Assembly: GCF_000090795.2 (NCBI RefSeq)
Contig: NW_003546389.1
Span: forward strand, 42,031 to 90,161
Length of the DNA: 48,131 nucleotides
DNA from: Amphimedon queenslandica
Lineage: Eukaryota > Porifera > Demospongiae > Haplosclerida > Niphatidae
Direction of reading: 5' to 3'
Position numbers and translations under genes: made by a program. Under the pieces are notes generated by a model that was not told where the DNA came from, did not search any database, and saw only the letters and a program-made list of their open reading frames with translations. Positions 9,418 to 22,616 of the stretch are shown here, piece by piece; positions within the stretch are counted from its first letter, which is position 1; each line of letters begins with the position of its first letter.

Positions 9418-11836
9418 ATGGCTACTGCACATGAAGGTAAGTGCTTTAAAGTACCTGTACACACTCAATTGATATAAAGAAACAATGTTAAACTAATCTG
9501 CTCTTTAATGTGCACTAGGTAAACCTCCAGCTGACATCTTTCAGGAGGTGTTTGATGAAATTTCCCCATTGATTGGAAAGAGAAAGAATTTCACTAATGT
9601 TACTAACAATTTCTTTGCAAAAAAGCTGATTACTAAAATTGAGATTAATCAAATAGAATCAGAAAAAAATCTTAATGATGACGAGAGAGGACAGAGGATA
9701 GCTGATCTTTTAGTTGAAAAATTAGATGATGAAAATGAAGATTCTGCCCAATGTTTACTGAAAATATGTGATGTGTTTGAAAGCAAAAAAGTGAATAATG
9801 AGCCATTGAGGAGACTTGGAGCAAACATGAGAGAACAATTATCAAGTAAGAATAAAAGGTTTTAATTTTCAGGAAAATAGTTGAATCATGCATATGCATT
9901 AACAAAATTGAAATTGAACCCTCTGCACTTCACATTATTATAGGCTAAAAACAGTAAAAATCAGCAGCAGTGCAAAATCATATGGGTGTCGAGTTTCGAC
10001 TGAATTCTTTGCCCCTCCCTGAGTTGTGCTATAGATAGCACAGCTGTGTACTCATACAACCACATGAAGTGTTTTCCTAATAATGCTTTGTTGTAGCATG
10101 GGTTTTGTGGAACTTGCCCCCCTCTTTTAAATTGGATGGTGTTTCTCCTATGTAATGATCCTTACCAATGCCAATAGTCCTAGTCTCATGCTATTTTTTG
10201 TCAATTATTAGGAAGCATGATTGAGGTATAATAGTAATAATTAGATTTAAATAGAAAATTATGCATGCAAATCAACAGTACTTTTTTTAAATTTTAGGTC
10301 CATCAAAAGAACAAAAACCTGCTAAAAGTATGTGTAAGTGAAAGGCAGCCAGGCTAATTTATTAATTGCACTCTAATCTAGGGCAAAAACTTGACTCTAC
10401 TAAAGAAAGTGATGCTGGATACAATGGTAATACTATTATAATCTGTTGTACTCACTACACCCAAATAAGAGTAAAATGATTTTGTCAAACTAATTACTAC
10501 TAGTGCATGAAACCTTTTAAGTGTCCACTCTAATCTACAAGACAAAATCATAGCCCATATCTATGACAAAATTCATTGCCATCATAAAATTAATTGTTTG
10601 TTTTGCGCTCTATTTTAACTGTAGCAACTCAAAATTCCAAACAAAAAGATAAAGAAAGTGGTGATGAGGAGACTGATGGACCAGCAGAAGGTAACCATTA
10701 TAGTCTATTACTATAACACAGTATGCACTATGCAGTATGACACAGTGTGGATGTATGACGTGCTTTAAACAATAAAGCCACTAATTATTATGAATTCAAA
10801 TTTACTGATAGCTTTTTTGCATATTATCTACCATGTACTTACATGCTCACTTGTACCATTTAGATTGAAAATAATAATGTAAAACAATAAGCTTTACAAC
10901 TTCCCATTAATTATGTGCTAAAAAATATTTTAATGCTCACAAACCACAACTTATGCATACATCATGCTTGCATCTGAAAAGGACAAAAGTGAAGTAGTTT
11001 TTTTTGCAGTCCCACCAGAGTGGTCATATGATAAAAAGATTGCAGACTGTCATAATTATGAAGACAAAGATTTTAGTGAAGATCTTGTTGAGGGCATTGA
11101 ATATCTACTTTTACCAGCCACTGATACTGAAAATGAGGCAGTCATGTATTATCTGGAGCAATCAACTGAAGGCCTTGTCACTAAAATAAAAATTGATGGT
11201 TTGACGATATACACCGGATGTTATGGAAAAAAGAAAGCTATTGTCATAAATACAGCACCCGGTAAAAATACGCAAGGCCCAGTTTATGCTGCTATCATCA
11301 CAACCAAGTTATTAGACAAGGTTAAGAGCATCAAATACATTATTGCTATGGGTGTCTGTTTTGGAAAAAATCCAGAGAAGCAAAAATTAGGTGACGTTAT
11401 TATTTCAACCATGATCTGTGATTTCGTGTGTACTCGTAAAGGAGTTTGGGAAACATATCGGCAAGGTGGAGATTACAAGGTAAAGGATGAGATAGTAAAG
11501 GAATTCACATCAGGCTCTAGCATTGAAATACCAGAAATACAACATGAATTTAAAGTTTCAAAGGGTCCTATCATAACAACACCAAGTCTGATTGATGATC
11601 CTGATGTTAAAAAGGAATTGTTTGAAAAAAGATCTGATGCTTTAGCAGGAGAAATGGAAGGAGCAGGGGTAATGGCTGCTATTGAGTATGCCCCTAAACG
11701 TGCTGAGTCTCTCGATGTTATTGTCATCAAGGGTATCGGTGACTGGGGTGACGGTAACAAAAAAGCCACTGAGGGATGGAAGCCAATTGCAGCCCGTGCT
11801 GCTGCCCATTATGTGCATGCTGTACTAGATAAATAA
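9418..11836 (+). CDS. CARD-like - linker - nucleoside phosphorylase protein
   Basis: Exons 9418-9436, 9519-9845, 10298-10327, 10382-10426, 10625-10690 and 11010-11836, all phase 1, give 437 aa. MATAHE is followed by a CARD-like domain (~110 aa, close to the adaptor's), a charged linker of three small exons, then a single-exon PNP/UDP-family domain. Active-site motifs are intact: GVCFG loop, GEMEGAG (11645-11668), KGIGDWGDG (11727-11750). The acceptor at 11009 (TTTTTTTTGCAG) is supported by alignment of VPPEW with the paralog's ESPPEL. AATAAA (11832-11837) overlaps the stop, indicating a true 3' end. The soluble enzyme would be recruited by CARD contacts, perhaps with the adjacent adaptor; substrate and pathway are inferred only. 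An alternative ending lies at 12061-12845. Confidence 0.85.
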
Positions 11837-12060
11837 ACAAGATACTAAGTGACTGACTTTTGTAACTACAATTTCACAGTTAGCTTTTATAGTTAAAAAA
11901 TTCTAGGCTTCATTTTCATTTTATTTAGTTTCCTTAATTAACATGATTTTTTGTGTAAATTTAATATTGAAATTGAAGTTATAATAATAACAACAATTAT
12001 TGTACATAATCAATTTTGCCGCAACTTGACAAAATGCAATTCATATAATCTTCTCATTAG

Positions 12061-12845
12061 GAGGCTATCATCTTCTGAAATACTGTAAAGCTAAACACCT
12101 GAAGTAAGATAGTAGCTCCAACTTTTCTGAAACTCACTCATTTTGTTTAATCAGGGAATGTGGTGCTTTGATTATTTTAGCTATTATTATTGTTTTGGCT
12201 GGTGTGGCTATAAATCATTTGAATATGGGAAAAGAAAATGCCAGTAAGCGCATTCACTAAAATGAATTTTATTTTAATATCAATTTTAAATCCTTAATCA
12301 TTAGTCTAACACAGTACATGTATTCCAATTGCTTGCAAACTATATAGTACTTCATGAACTTAACTTATTATAATTCATTTGTAACTGACAATCTCACACT
12401 AATCCTTTGATATAGCTACTGATGCTATTCCAGCTTCAACAGAGCAGCCTCATTATAGTAGTACTCCAGATGGAGCCGAACAACTAGGTAAGACAATACC
12501 ATGATAGGTACAATAATAATCTACCTTGTATTGATATTTATAGATGCAAAGGATGTTGATAAAATACTTAAAGTGCTAGATAAAGTACTGTTTGGTGCAA
12601 CCAAATGGAATGACTTGGGGCTTCGGTTAGGTCTATATCAGCCAAGACTCAATGTTTTTGCAGACAGTGGTGGCAATGCATACAGGCACTTGAGGAAGAC
12701 TATAGAAGCATGGCTAGATGGTGAAGATAATGCAAGAAGTAGAACATGGCAGACTTTGATAGATGCTGTGGAGGGAACAGGGAATCGTGCAGCTGCTGAA
12801 AAAATACCTCAAAAACTGAAAGAACTCTATAACATTACAGTTTAA
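12061..12845 (+). CDS. Alternative 3' exons: membrane helix plus DEATH domain
   Basis: Exons 12061-12103, 12155-12243, 12416-12487 and 12544-12845. The first starts in phase 1 after CTCATTAG and so can accept the linker exon ending at 10690. The product would then be 330 aa with the frame exactly closed: CARD-like, linker, GYHLLKYCKAKHLK, helix CGALIILAIIIVLAGVAI, Ser/Thr spacer, DEATH. Only this frame gives a membrane helix; the ATG at 12157 opens a non-hydrophobic frame, so a local start is unlikely. The DEATH exon is ~88% identical in protein to 3883-4184. AATAAA occurs near 12878. Without transcript data the PNP-skipping splice remains a model, although its phases are conserved at both loci. 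Confidence 0.68.
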
Positions 12846-13274
12846 GAGTGGAGTACATGTTAAGTTTTATAGTGTTAAGAATAAAACCATAGGTAAATCA
12901 ACATAAACACGGAAGATATTAGAGCCTGTCTAGTGTCTACCCAAAAGTCTATACCAACACAGAGGCTGGCTACACAAGACTTTGCACCTTGTCAATTTCA
13001 TTATTTATTTTGTACATCACAAAACCACAAAATATGCAAATTTGTACATGTACAGTAGATCTAACCTTAGGAAATGTCACACATGGTCATTGTCTCGGCC
13101 CAGCTCCTTTTGACGAGGTCATTACTTTATTATGGTCATGCATACCATTCATTGCCTTATACATTTTTCCTTAATTTAATAGTGAAAAGCTTTTATAATC
13201 CTACATAAACAATTAAATAAATACTATTAATAAAATTTCTTAGTTCTTACAATGTAATCTGCTATTTTCCAAAC

Positions 13275-13397
13275 ATTAATTTAATTTAAGGCGTGGTCAT
13301 TTTTGGGCGGGGTCCCTAACATTGGGCGTACTCCATAAAAAAACTGGGGACCTCCCTTACCTGTCCTGTCTAGTCTGTCTTTCTCTTTCTTTCAAAG
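13275..13397 (+). promoter_or_regulatory. GAK promoter and leader (intact copy)
   Basis: GC-rich motifs (GGCGTGGTCATTTTTGGGCG, ACATTGGGCG) in AT-rich surroundings, then a pyrimidine-rich leader with TTTCTTTCAAAG before ATG. The same series occurs before the pseudogene. I see no clear TATA box at a fixed distance. Confidence 0.45.
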
Positions 13398-14508
13398 ATG
13401 GTTGATTTCTTTCGTTCAGCAATGAGTTACCTCAGTGGCGAGGGAGACGTCGGAGGAGGCAGTGGCGGTGGAAACGCTTTCGTGGGACAAACCGTTGACA
13501 TTGGAGACGGGATGAAACTTAAAGTTAAAAAAGTTATAGCTGAAGGTAAACCCTCTTCTCTCTCCCTTCCTCTCCTTCATTCCTCTCTCCCTTTCCAGGT
13601 GGCTATGGGTTTGTATTTGTTGCTCAAGATACAAGCACTGGAATTGACTACGCACTAAAGGTAGTTAACTACTAATCACTACATGTACATGTATTATAAT
13701 GAGTTGCATGCCCTCAAAAATTTTAAATTCTTTTTCAACACTTTTAGAGGCAGATAGTAGCTTCGGAAAACATTAAAGCAATCAAGCAAGAAATAACATT
13801 TTTAGTAAGTTAATGAATTAAATAAATGTACATACGTGTACATGTACTTTTAAACTCTCTCTCTTTCTTTTAGACTCAATTGTCTGGTCATCCTCATATA
13901 ATTAATTTCATTGGTGCCGCTAGTTCTAAGGATCCAGCTGGAGGGAGTGCAGAGTTCCTTATTGTAACTGAACTTATTACCGGTATGAATAAAAACAGTT
14001 TTATTGTTATTGTTGTTTTATTATGGAGCAACTCTGAAAATTCGTAAAAAATCCAATTTTGATTGGAGTCAGCTCAAACTTTCTACACAACATAAGAACA
14101 TGTATATGTATCAGGAAAAATTATAAAAACAGAGAATTCTCTACTTTGTAATTTTGGCTAAGTCAGTAGAACGACCATATGCTATAGCCCATCCCTTTTT
14201 CTGAAAATGGCTTTGAAATCACTTCCAATTTGTATTACATTTTTCTAATACATAAATTATTATTTCTCTTACTTTCACTTGTTGTTGCTACATGTACATG
14301 ATGTATATTATTATTATGTTTTTTCTTGGCAGGTGGTGAGCTTGTCGATATTGTTAACACTCGGCCTTTAAGTCCTCGTCAAGTCCTGAGGGTTTTCTAT
14401 GAAACCTGTCAAGCAATAGCCCACATGCACTCTCAGACCCCGCCCATCATACACAGGGATATTAAAGTGGGTGTGACTTTATTATTATGTACATGTACAT
14501 ATACGTGT

Positions 14509-14549
<41 letters not shown>

Positions 14550-14718
14550 GTTATTATTTTTTACAGGTTGAGAATTTGTTGCTCACAGACAAGGGGTCTG
14601 TTAAATTGTGCGATTTTGGTAGTGCCACGACCCAGCGACTGACCCCTGACCACTCCTGGTCTGCTACACAGAGAGGACTCACAGAAGATGAAGTAAGAGA
14701 GAGGGAGGGAGAGAGAGA

Positions 14719-14777
<59 letters not shown>

Positions 14778-17700
14778 ACAAACAAATTCTATTTTACTTC
14801 TCACTACAGATACAGGCTAACACCACTCCAATGTATAGAGCACCAGAAATGATAGACTTATATTCAAATTATCCGATCAACGAGAAAGGAGACATATGGG
14901 TAAAACATTATCATTATCATCATTATTATTATCATTATTATTGTTGTTGTTGTTGTTGTTGTTTTTACAGGCATTAGGTTGTTTATTATATAAACTGTGT
15001 TTTCAAGAGCATCCGTTTGAAGACTCAGCTAAATTAAGAATATTAAACGCCAATTACCACATACCACCTGGAGATAACGTTTATAAAGAATTTCACAATA
15101 TCATCAGTTAGTGCACTTTCTCATTCCCATACCCTTTCATTCCCATGTTTCAATTCTCATTCCCATATTTTTATTCTCATTCCCATGTTTTATTCTCATT
15201 CTCATGTTTTTATTCTCATTCCCATATTTTTATTTTCATTCCCATTTTTCTATTCTCATTCCCTCACAGGATCCTGTTTGGTAGTTGACCCCACCAAACG
15301 TCCTTCAGTTGACTCCATCGTTGCTCAACTGTATCCGATTGCTGACAAATTTGGAGAAAATTTTGACAAACCACCTGTAAGTGATAAAATACATGTACAT
15401 GTACAATAAATATAACAGACTATGGCAATAGCTACCCTTATAAAAATTATATTTTTTACAGAAGGAGCCACTGATTTCTGGTGTTCAGTCTCAGTCTGTC
15501 TCTGATCCAACTGAATCTGATTCTTCTGGCGGAATTAATGCTGCATCAGCACTTCATGCGACGAGCCACCAGGCACAGAAACTGTTTGGTTTCATGAAAG
15601 GTGGAGCTGAGAATTTATTTAAGAATATCAAAGACACATCAAACAAAGTCATCAGCAGTGTACAAAAGTAAGCAATAGAAGAACATAATTTATTACATGT
15701 ACATTTAATATACATGTACATGTACAATGTATACTGTATAGCAAGATATTTTTGTAGCCTAAAAATCAATTTTTGTGTATCATATTTTGATAAATTTTCT
15801 AGTTTTTGGCCATTTTGTACTGATTTTTGCAGATTTATTTTTGCAACTTTTCAAAAACTTTAGGCCACAAAACTTAATTTCTCGCTACATGTAAAAACTT
15901 AATTTCTTGCTACATGTACATACAATGTACAAATTATGGTATTATTATTTGTTACTCTATACCTGTTCTTTTCTCTCTAGTCCGAAACAAAAGTCAACTG
16001 ACATTACATACGTGACCAGTCGTATACTAGTGATGTCCTACCCTTTTGAAGAGGGAGGGGTCGGACGTCCCAACGTCCTCAAAGAAGTCTCGGCTTATCT
16101 TGAAGGGACACACCCCTCTCAGTACCTCGTGTTTAATCTATCAGGAGAACAGTACGACACTGATCAACTCAGCGGTCAGGTGGGTGTGGCTACTAGTTAA
16201 TTAATAGTTATTAAGTATTAATTTATAGGTTGTTGATTATGAGTGGCCTAATAGAGCAATGCCTCCATTGGAGAGTCTGGTTGAGTTGTGTAGACAGTTA
16301 GACTCGTGGCTCAGAGCTGATTTTAAAAACGTACTAGTAATCCATTGCAAGGTAATACAATAATATACTTGTGTACATGTATGTGTAAATTATCATGTAC
16401 CGACAGTACCGTACAAGATGATTCATTGGTGAGGAATTAATATTGGGGATTAGTGGTTCTATGAAGAAATTACCAATATAAAATCCGACATTTTGTTTCA
16501 AACTGAGCATGCTCAATGGCACGTGACACAAAATCGTCAATATGAAATCCGCCAAATTAACTTTCCACAAGCAAATTCGCCAAATATTACTCTTGCCAAT
16601 AAATTCTTTTGTATGGTATATTTTTATGTACATGTACATGTATATTTATATTATCTATGCATGTATCTGTGTAGGATGGTGTTCATCCTTCTGGTATATT
16701 GGTTGTGTCTTATCTGTTGTTTCTGAGGGCACTGCCTTCTCCTTCATCAGCTCTCAGATTATTTACTGCAAGAAGATTGCCTGAGGGACAAGGGATGGAC
16801 ATATCTCCTTCAGACAGAAGGTAATGAAGGAATGAACCAAGTTCTCCATCCATTGTACTATGGGGTATTTTGTCAGAAATAGCTAGGAGAGAATTCTTCA
16901 TTTTTATAATTTTTTCTGATACATATACATGTTGCATAGAAAGTTTGAGCTGGTTCCGATCAAAATTGTATTTTTTATGAATTTTTAAAGTTGCTCCAAA
17001 ATCTGACAAATTTCCCTGTACTATAATAGTACAGTGATTTTGGCCAAATTTTGCCAAAATTGACAAGTAGAGAATTCTTCATTTTTATAATTTTTCCTGA
17101 TACATATACATGTTCTTATGCTGCATAGAAAGTTTGAGCTGATTTCAATTAAATTTAGATTTTTTACGAATTTTTAGAGTTGCTCCAGAATCGGACAAAT
17201 TTCCCTGTACTATAGTACAGTGATTTTGGCCAAATTTTACCAAAATTGACAAGTAGAGAATTCTTCATTTTTATAATTTTTCCTGATACATATACATGTT
17301 CTTATGTTGTATAGAAAGTTTGAGCTGATTCCAATTAAATTTAGATTTTTTACGAATTTTTAGAGTTGCTCCAGAATCGGACAAATTTCCCTGTACTATA
17401 GTACAGTGATTTTGGCCAAATTTTACCAAAATTGACAAGTAGAGAATTCTTCATTTTTATAATTTTTCCTGATACATATACATGTTCTTATGCTGCATAG
17501 AAAGTTTGAGCTGATTTCAATTAAATTTAGATTTTTTATGAATTTTTAGAGTTGCTCCAGAATCGGACAAATTTCCCTGTACTATAGTACAGTGATTTTG
17601 GCCAAATTTTACCAAAATTGACAAGTAGAGAATTCTTCATTTTTATAATTTTTCCTGATACATATACATGTTCTTATGTTGTATAGAAAGTTTGAGCTGA

Positions 17701-20700
17701 TTCCAATCAAAATTGGATTTTTTATGAATTTTTGAAATTGCTCCAAAATCGGATCAAAGTCCCTGTACTATAGTACAGTGATTTTGGCCAAATTTTGCCA
17801 AAATTGAAAAGTAGAGGATTCTTCATTTTTATAACTTTTTTTGATACGTATACATGTACTTAGGCTGTGTAGAAAGTTTGAGCTGATTCCGATCAAAGTT
17901 GGATTTTTTATGAATTTTTGAAATTGCTCCAAAATCAGACAAAAGTCCCTGTACTATAGTACAGCGATTTTGGCCAAATTTTGCCAAAATTGAATAGTAG
18001 AAAATCCTCCACTTTTATAATGCATATGTACATGTACTTAGTTATACATTTACATTATACATGTACATGTACATGTATATATCTTTATAATATTATTATT
18101 ACATGTACATGTAGGTATCTCAATTACATGATGGCGCTGTCACGCCCTGCCCCATACAAACCACACCCTCATTCTTTCAAGCTAACAGGACTCAATCTCA
18201 CTTCAGTTCCTATCTATAATGAAGCAAGGTAATACTCTCTACATTATCATGAATGATAACTTGATTTAACTTTAGAAATGGCTGCAAGCCTTTTGTTGAA
18301 GTGTTTGTTGATGGTGAGAGAGTCCACACCTCCTGTAATAAGGAAAACATGGACAAACTGAAGTAATGAAATTAAAATACCTTTTTGTGCTAATTTTAGG
18401 AAATTTAGTGAGATATCTTTGAAATGCTAAATTAAAATAATGCATAATTATATACATGTATCTATTAGTAATACAGCTACATGTACATGTATACATTTAA
18501 TTAAAGAAAATTGCAAATTTTGTAGAGCCAATTCACAATGCATTAAAAACACCAAAAATAGTACACGCACAATTAACAATTGAACGTTTAGATATACAGT
18601 ACATGTGCATTAATGTATTAATATACATGTACATGTATGTATGTGTACATGTACATGTACATTTAATTAAAGAAAATTGCAAATTTTGTAGAGCCAACGT
18701 GTACATTAATTTTTATTTTGTTATAATTGTGTACAGTGCATTTAGATATGCAACACATTATACATGTACATATTATAACATGTTACATGTACATGTACAT
18801 GTAACATGTACATATTATAACATGTACATTATACATATGTACATGTATATTTATTTCATGTTCTTGTTACAGGGAATACACGACAAAAGATGGTCAGATC
18901 TCAATACCACTCAACACCACTGTCTACGGAAACCTTCTTATCATCGTTCATCACATAAAGTCGGTTCCTCTCACTAAAAGAGCAGAAATGGTAAGTGTTT
19001 GTGGGCGGAGCTTGTTGTCATGGTGATTTCCATAGGGCATGTCTGCAGTGAAGATGTTCAAGTTTCAGATTCATACTGGATTCCTCTCTACAAAAATGAC
19101 TTCACTTACTTTAGAGAAGTAAGAAATTAATCGCTGCCCCCTTTACATGCATGTGCATTTACATGTACAATGTACATGTATAATTTTGATAAATTTTGCA
19201 TTTTGATAGCCATTTGTCAAACTAATTTTAACAATTTGCCAAAATTTTTCCCTTCACAATTATCATTATACGGTATCTTTTTAAAATCTCTCTCTCTTTT
19301 CCTCTCAGAAATGAGTTGGATGGTTCGGCTGTTAAAAAAACCGACAGGTTTCCGTCTTCATTCAAAGTTCTACTCAATTTCTCGGTCCAAGAGGCAGTAC
19401 AAAACGCTGGAGTAGCATGGCAGAATTTACCTCATGCTCAAGCCACGCCCATGACCTGTTTCTCAACAATGGAGGAACAAGGAGATGTATTTAAACTTTT
19501 TGGAGGTAAAACTTAATACATTTATATAAATATTTTAATTTATTATTATTAATTATTGCAGGCTCTATTCAAGAATTACAGAAAAAACCTCCAACTCATC
19601 AAACCACGCCCCCAGTCCAGCAAACCACACCCAGTCTTGAAGGCTACGGTCAATTATTAGACGAGGATTCATCGGAACCAGCCACTGGTAACCTACTGGG
19701 TGACACTGGAGCCGCTGGTAATCTATTTGGAGAGACTGGAGGTACTAATCTTGCCGATTTTGTTGGGTATGCTTCATACCGTACCCCTGGCCAATCAGGA
19801 GGGGCGGAGTCAGACAGTAGCTCTGACAGCAGTGGCTGTTCCTCTTCTTCCTCTGACAGCGAAGGAGGGGACGTACCCACGTCGTCTCCTAGGCAACCGA
19901 CCGTTTCCGTCGACGACGACCTTGAGGCGTTCTTTAGTAACCCAGCAGCAAGCAACATAGAAGAAGGAAACTTACTAGAACTGGGAAGTACTCCGCCAGT
20001 AAAGACAGCCTCTAGTAATGTCAGTAACACTAGTAGTACTCGTCAGACTAGCTTTGGGAATGATCCTTTTGCTGGTTTTGAATGGACGCATTCCACAACC
20101 AACCATCCACCACCTTCAACCAGTAATAATAGTGCTCCTGCTAGTAATAAGGCATCTACTAGTAGTGGGTTTGATCCTTTTGCTCCTTCTAGCGGAGGTG
20201 CTGGGGAGGATCTGATGAATCTAATGGGGACCACTCCTTTATTACCAACGGCTACCTCTGCTCCTACGACAATGAGCAGTCAAACTCGTTTTTCTGGTAA
20301 TTTAGGAGCCACTAGGTCAGGAATGTATCCCAGCTCATCTGGTTATTCAGGTTGGGCTTCTTTCACTGCTACTAGTACTACGTCAAAACACGACGAGATA
20401 CCGCAAGATAAAAGAGGAGGAGGAGGAGGATCTAAAGCTCCTCCTTCTTCTAAGAGTTCAGACCCGTTTGGCGATATTTGGGGACAAGCCTCGGGTAAGT
20501 CACAGCAGCAGACGTCTCAGGCTCCACCCAAAGCCACACCTACCAATCAACAGCAGTACAAGCCGACTATGAGTCATAGACCGACGTATCAGATGTATGG
20601 TGGAATGGGCGGGGCTAGTGACGGGGCCCGGGGAAACAGCGGAAAAGGAGGAGTGGGCGGGGCTAATAGTAGCAAAAGTGGGACTGGCTTGAGACCTCCT

Positions 20701-22577
20701 TCAAGAGAGAACGTGACTCGATCTCCTTCACCAACTCAAAAATTTGGTAAAAATAATTATTAATTTAACTATTATTATTGATTTGTTATGGTGTTGTTAT
20801 TGTTATTGGCCTCGCCCAGCTTTGCATAGGCGAGGACTAGGTACTCAGTTTGTCTGTCTGTCATTCATTCATTCTGTGTGCTAGATTTTGTCTTTGAGAA
20901 TGTATATCTTTATAATCGCGTGCTCTAAATCTGTGAGAGCTTCTCTTCTGTTAGGAAAAGTCTTGCTTTACTGCCTTGAGATGTTTAGAGAGCAGCTCTA
21001 GCTAGTAGAAGCTTTTTATCTCACGAGAAAATGCCCAGCAATAGCGGTAGTACTCTGGAGGTAAATGAGATTCTTTTCCAGTAGATCAAGACTAGTTATT
21101 GTTTTAATATTTGTGGGACTCTTTAAATCTTTCTTGTTGGTGAGTTATAGCTTCTTGAATTTCAATCCGAGTGAACTGTAGGTAGTCTAAAGGTCCTAAA
21201 CTCTCTCAAATCACTCAATTTACATCTAGGCAACAGTATTTGTGCCATTATAATGTCATATAGCGCTTATAACAAGAGAAAAATCTGAAACTTCCTTCTT
21301 GTTTCCATCTAATAATTAATTGTTGATGATGTAATGCCACACCTCCAATTTGGGAGTAGCTGGATTAGCTTGCATGCTGCTACTTCTGCAGGTAGTCTGG
21401 TAGATCTATGCAAGCTAGCTGCTATCCCTCAGGAGTACACTTTTTATGTATATATGCAATTTGCATGCTAAAGTTCTTTTAATTTTGATAATCAAACAGC
21501 TATAGGGGCGAGGCCACGCACCGTAGGTGTCTCGTTGTGTTTTTATTGTTGTTGTTGTTTTTGTTTAGGTCCAGTTCCTAATCGCAGTAAGACCCAGTTT
21601 AATGACCTCTTAGATCCCGGTCTGTTCACTTCATCGGCTAAAGAGAAGGAAGGACCGACTTCTCTGAAGGACATGAGAAAGAAAGTTGATGTCATCACTG
21701 ATCCCGAGAGAGCAAAAGTAAATGATTATTGAGAGACTATTTTAATTGTATTTTAGCTTTTGTTTATACCAATTTAAAACCTACAGTTTGTCCATACATG
21801 TACATGTACATGTAGGTATTATATCTGAAAAAAAAAGCAAATTCATATGTACATGAACTATATTAGTTATACATGTACATGTATGCCTGATATTTAATGC
21901 ACAAATTTTCTTGTAATAAAAGTTTTCTTATAATTAAAATATTCTTCTTTAATTGTCATTATCTCTTTCCTATAAGGTTGCTGATTGGGCTGAAGGCAAA
22001 GAGCACAACATTCGTGCATTGATAAGCTCACTCCACACCATTCTCTGGGAGGGAGAGAGGAGATGGAAAAAGGTGGGCATGCACGAGCTAGTAGAAGCAG
22101 ACCAGGTGAGTGCACCATGATTATATGATCATCGTGTGACTTTATTGTGTGTAGGTCAGTAAGTATTTTAGGAAAGCATGTCTCTCTGTTCATCCGGATA
22201 AAGTAAGTGGACATTGTTTTAAAGAGAGAAGGAGAGAAGAAAAAAATAAGGATACAATGTACATGCACATGTACCAAAGGCTTCTCAGGCAATGCTGTTG
22301 TAGTCTATTTGCTATTTGTGCTTACTTTGATCTTCAGGCAACACTGTTGACTAGAATAGAAAGCTGTTCTATTCTAGGCAACACATTGCTTACAACATTA
22401 AAGTAACCACAGATTGCAAGGAATAAAATTGTCTGGTGTATAGCAGACATGGGGTAATATGTAATAGTAATAGTAATAGTAATAGTAATGATTACAAATA
22501 TTGGTGTAATAGTAATATAATAGTAATTGAAAAAACCGAAATCCTATAGTGGCCTTAATATTTATATATTTATATAT

Positions 22578-22616
<39 letters not shown>

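Noticed and set aside
14507..14977. Tyr-rich/Glu-Arg-rich long ORF
   Set aside because: It is a read-through of TTA and GA simple repeats across two GAK introns.
16850..18025. CRISPR-like array
   Set aside because: The units are ~186-bp repeats with no unique spacers, in a eukaryotic intron.
19650..20234. Minus-strand Ser/Pro-rich ORFs opposite GAK exon 19
   Set aside because: They are shadows of the long coding exon, whose plus frame joins neighbouring exons and carries DPF motifs.
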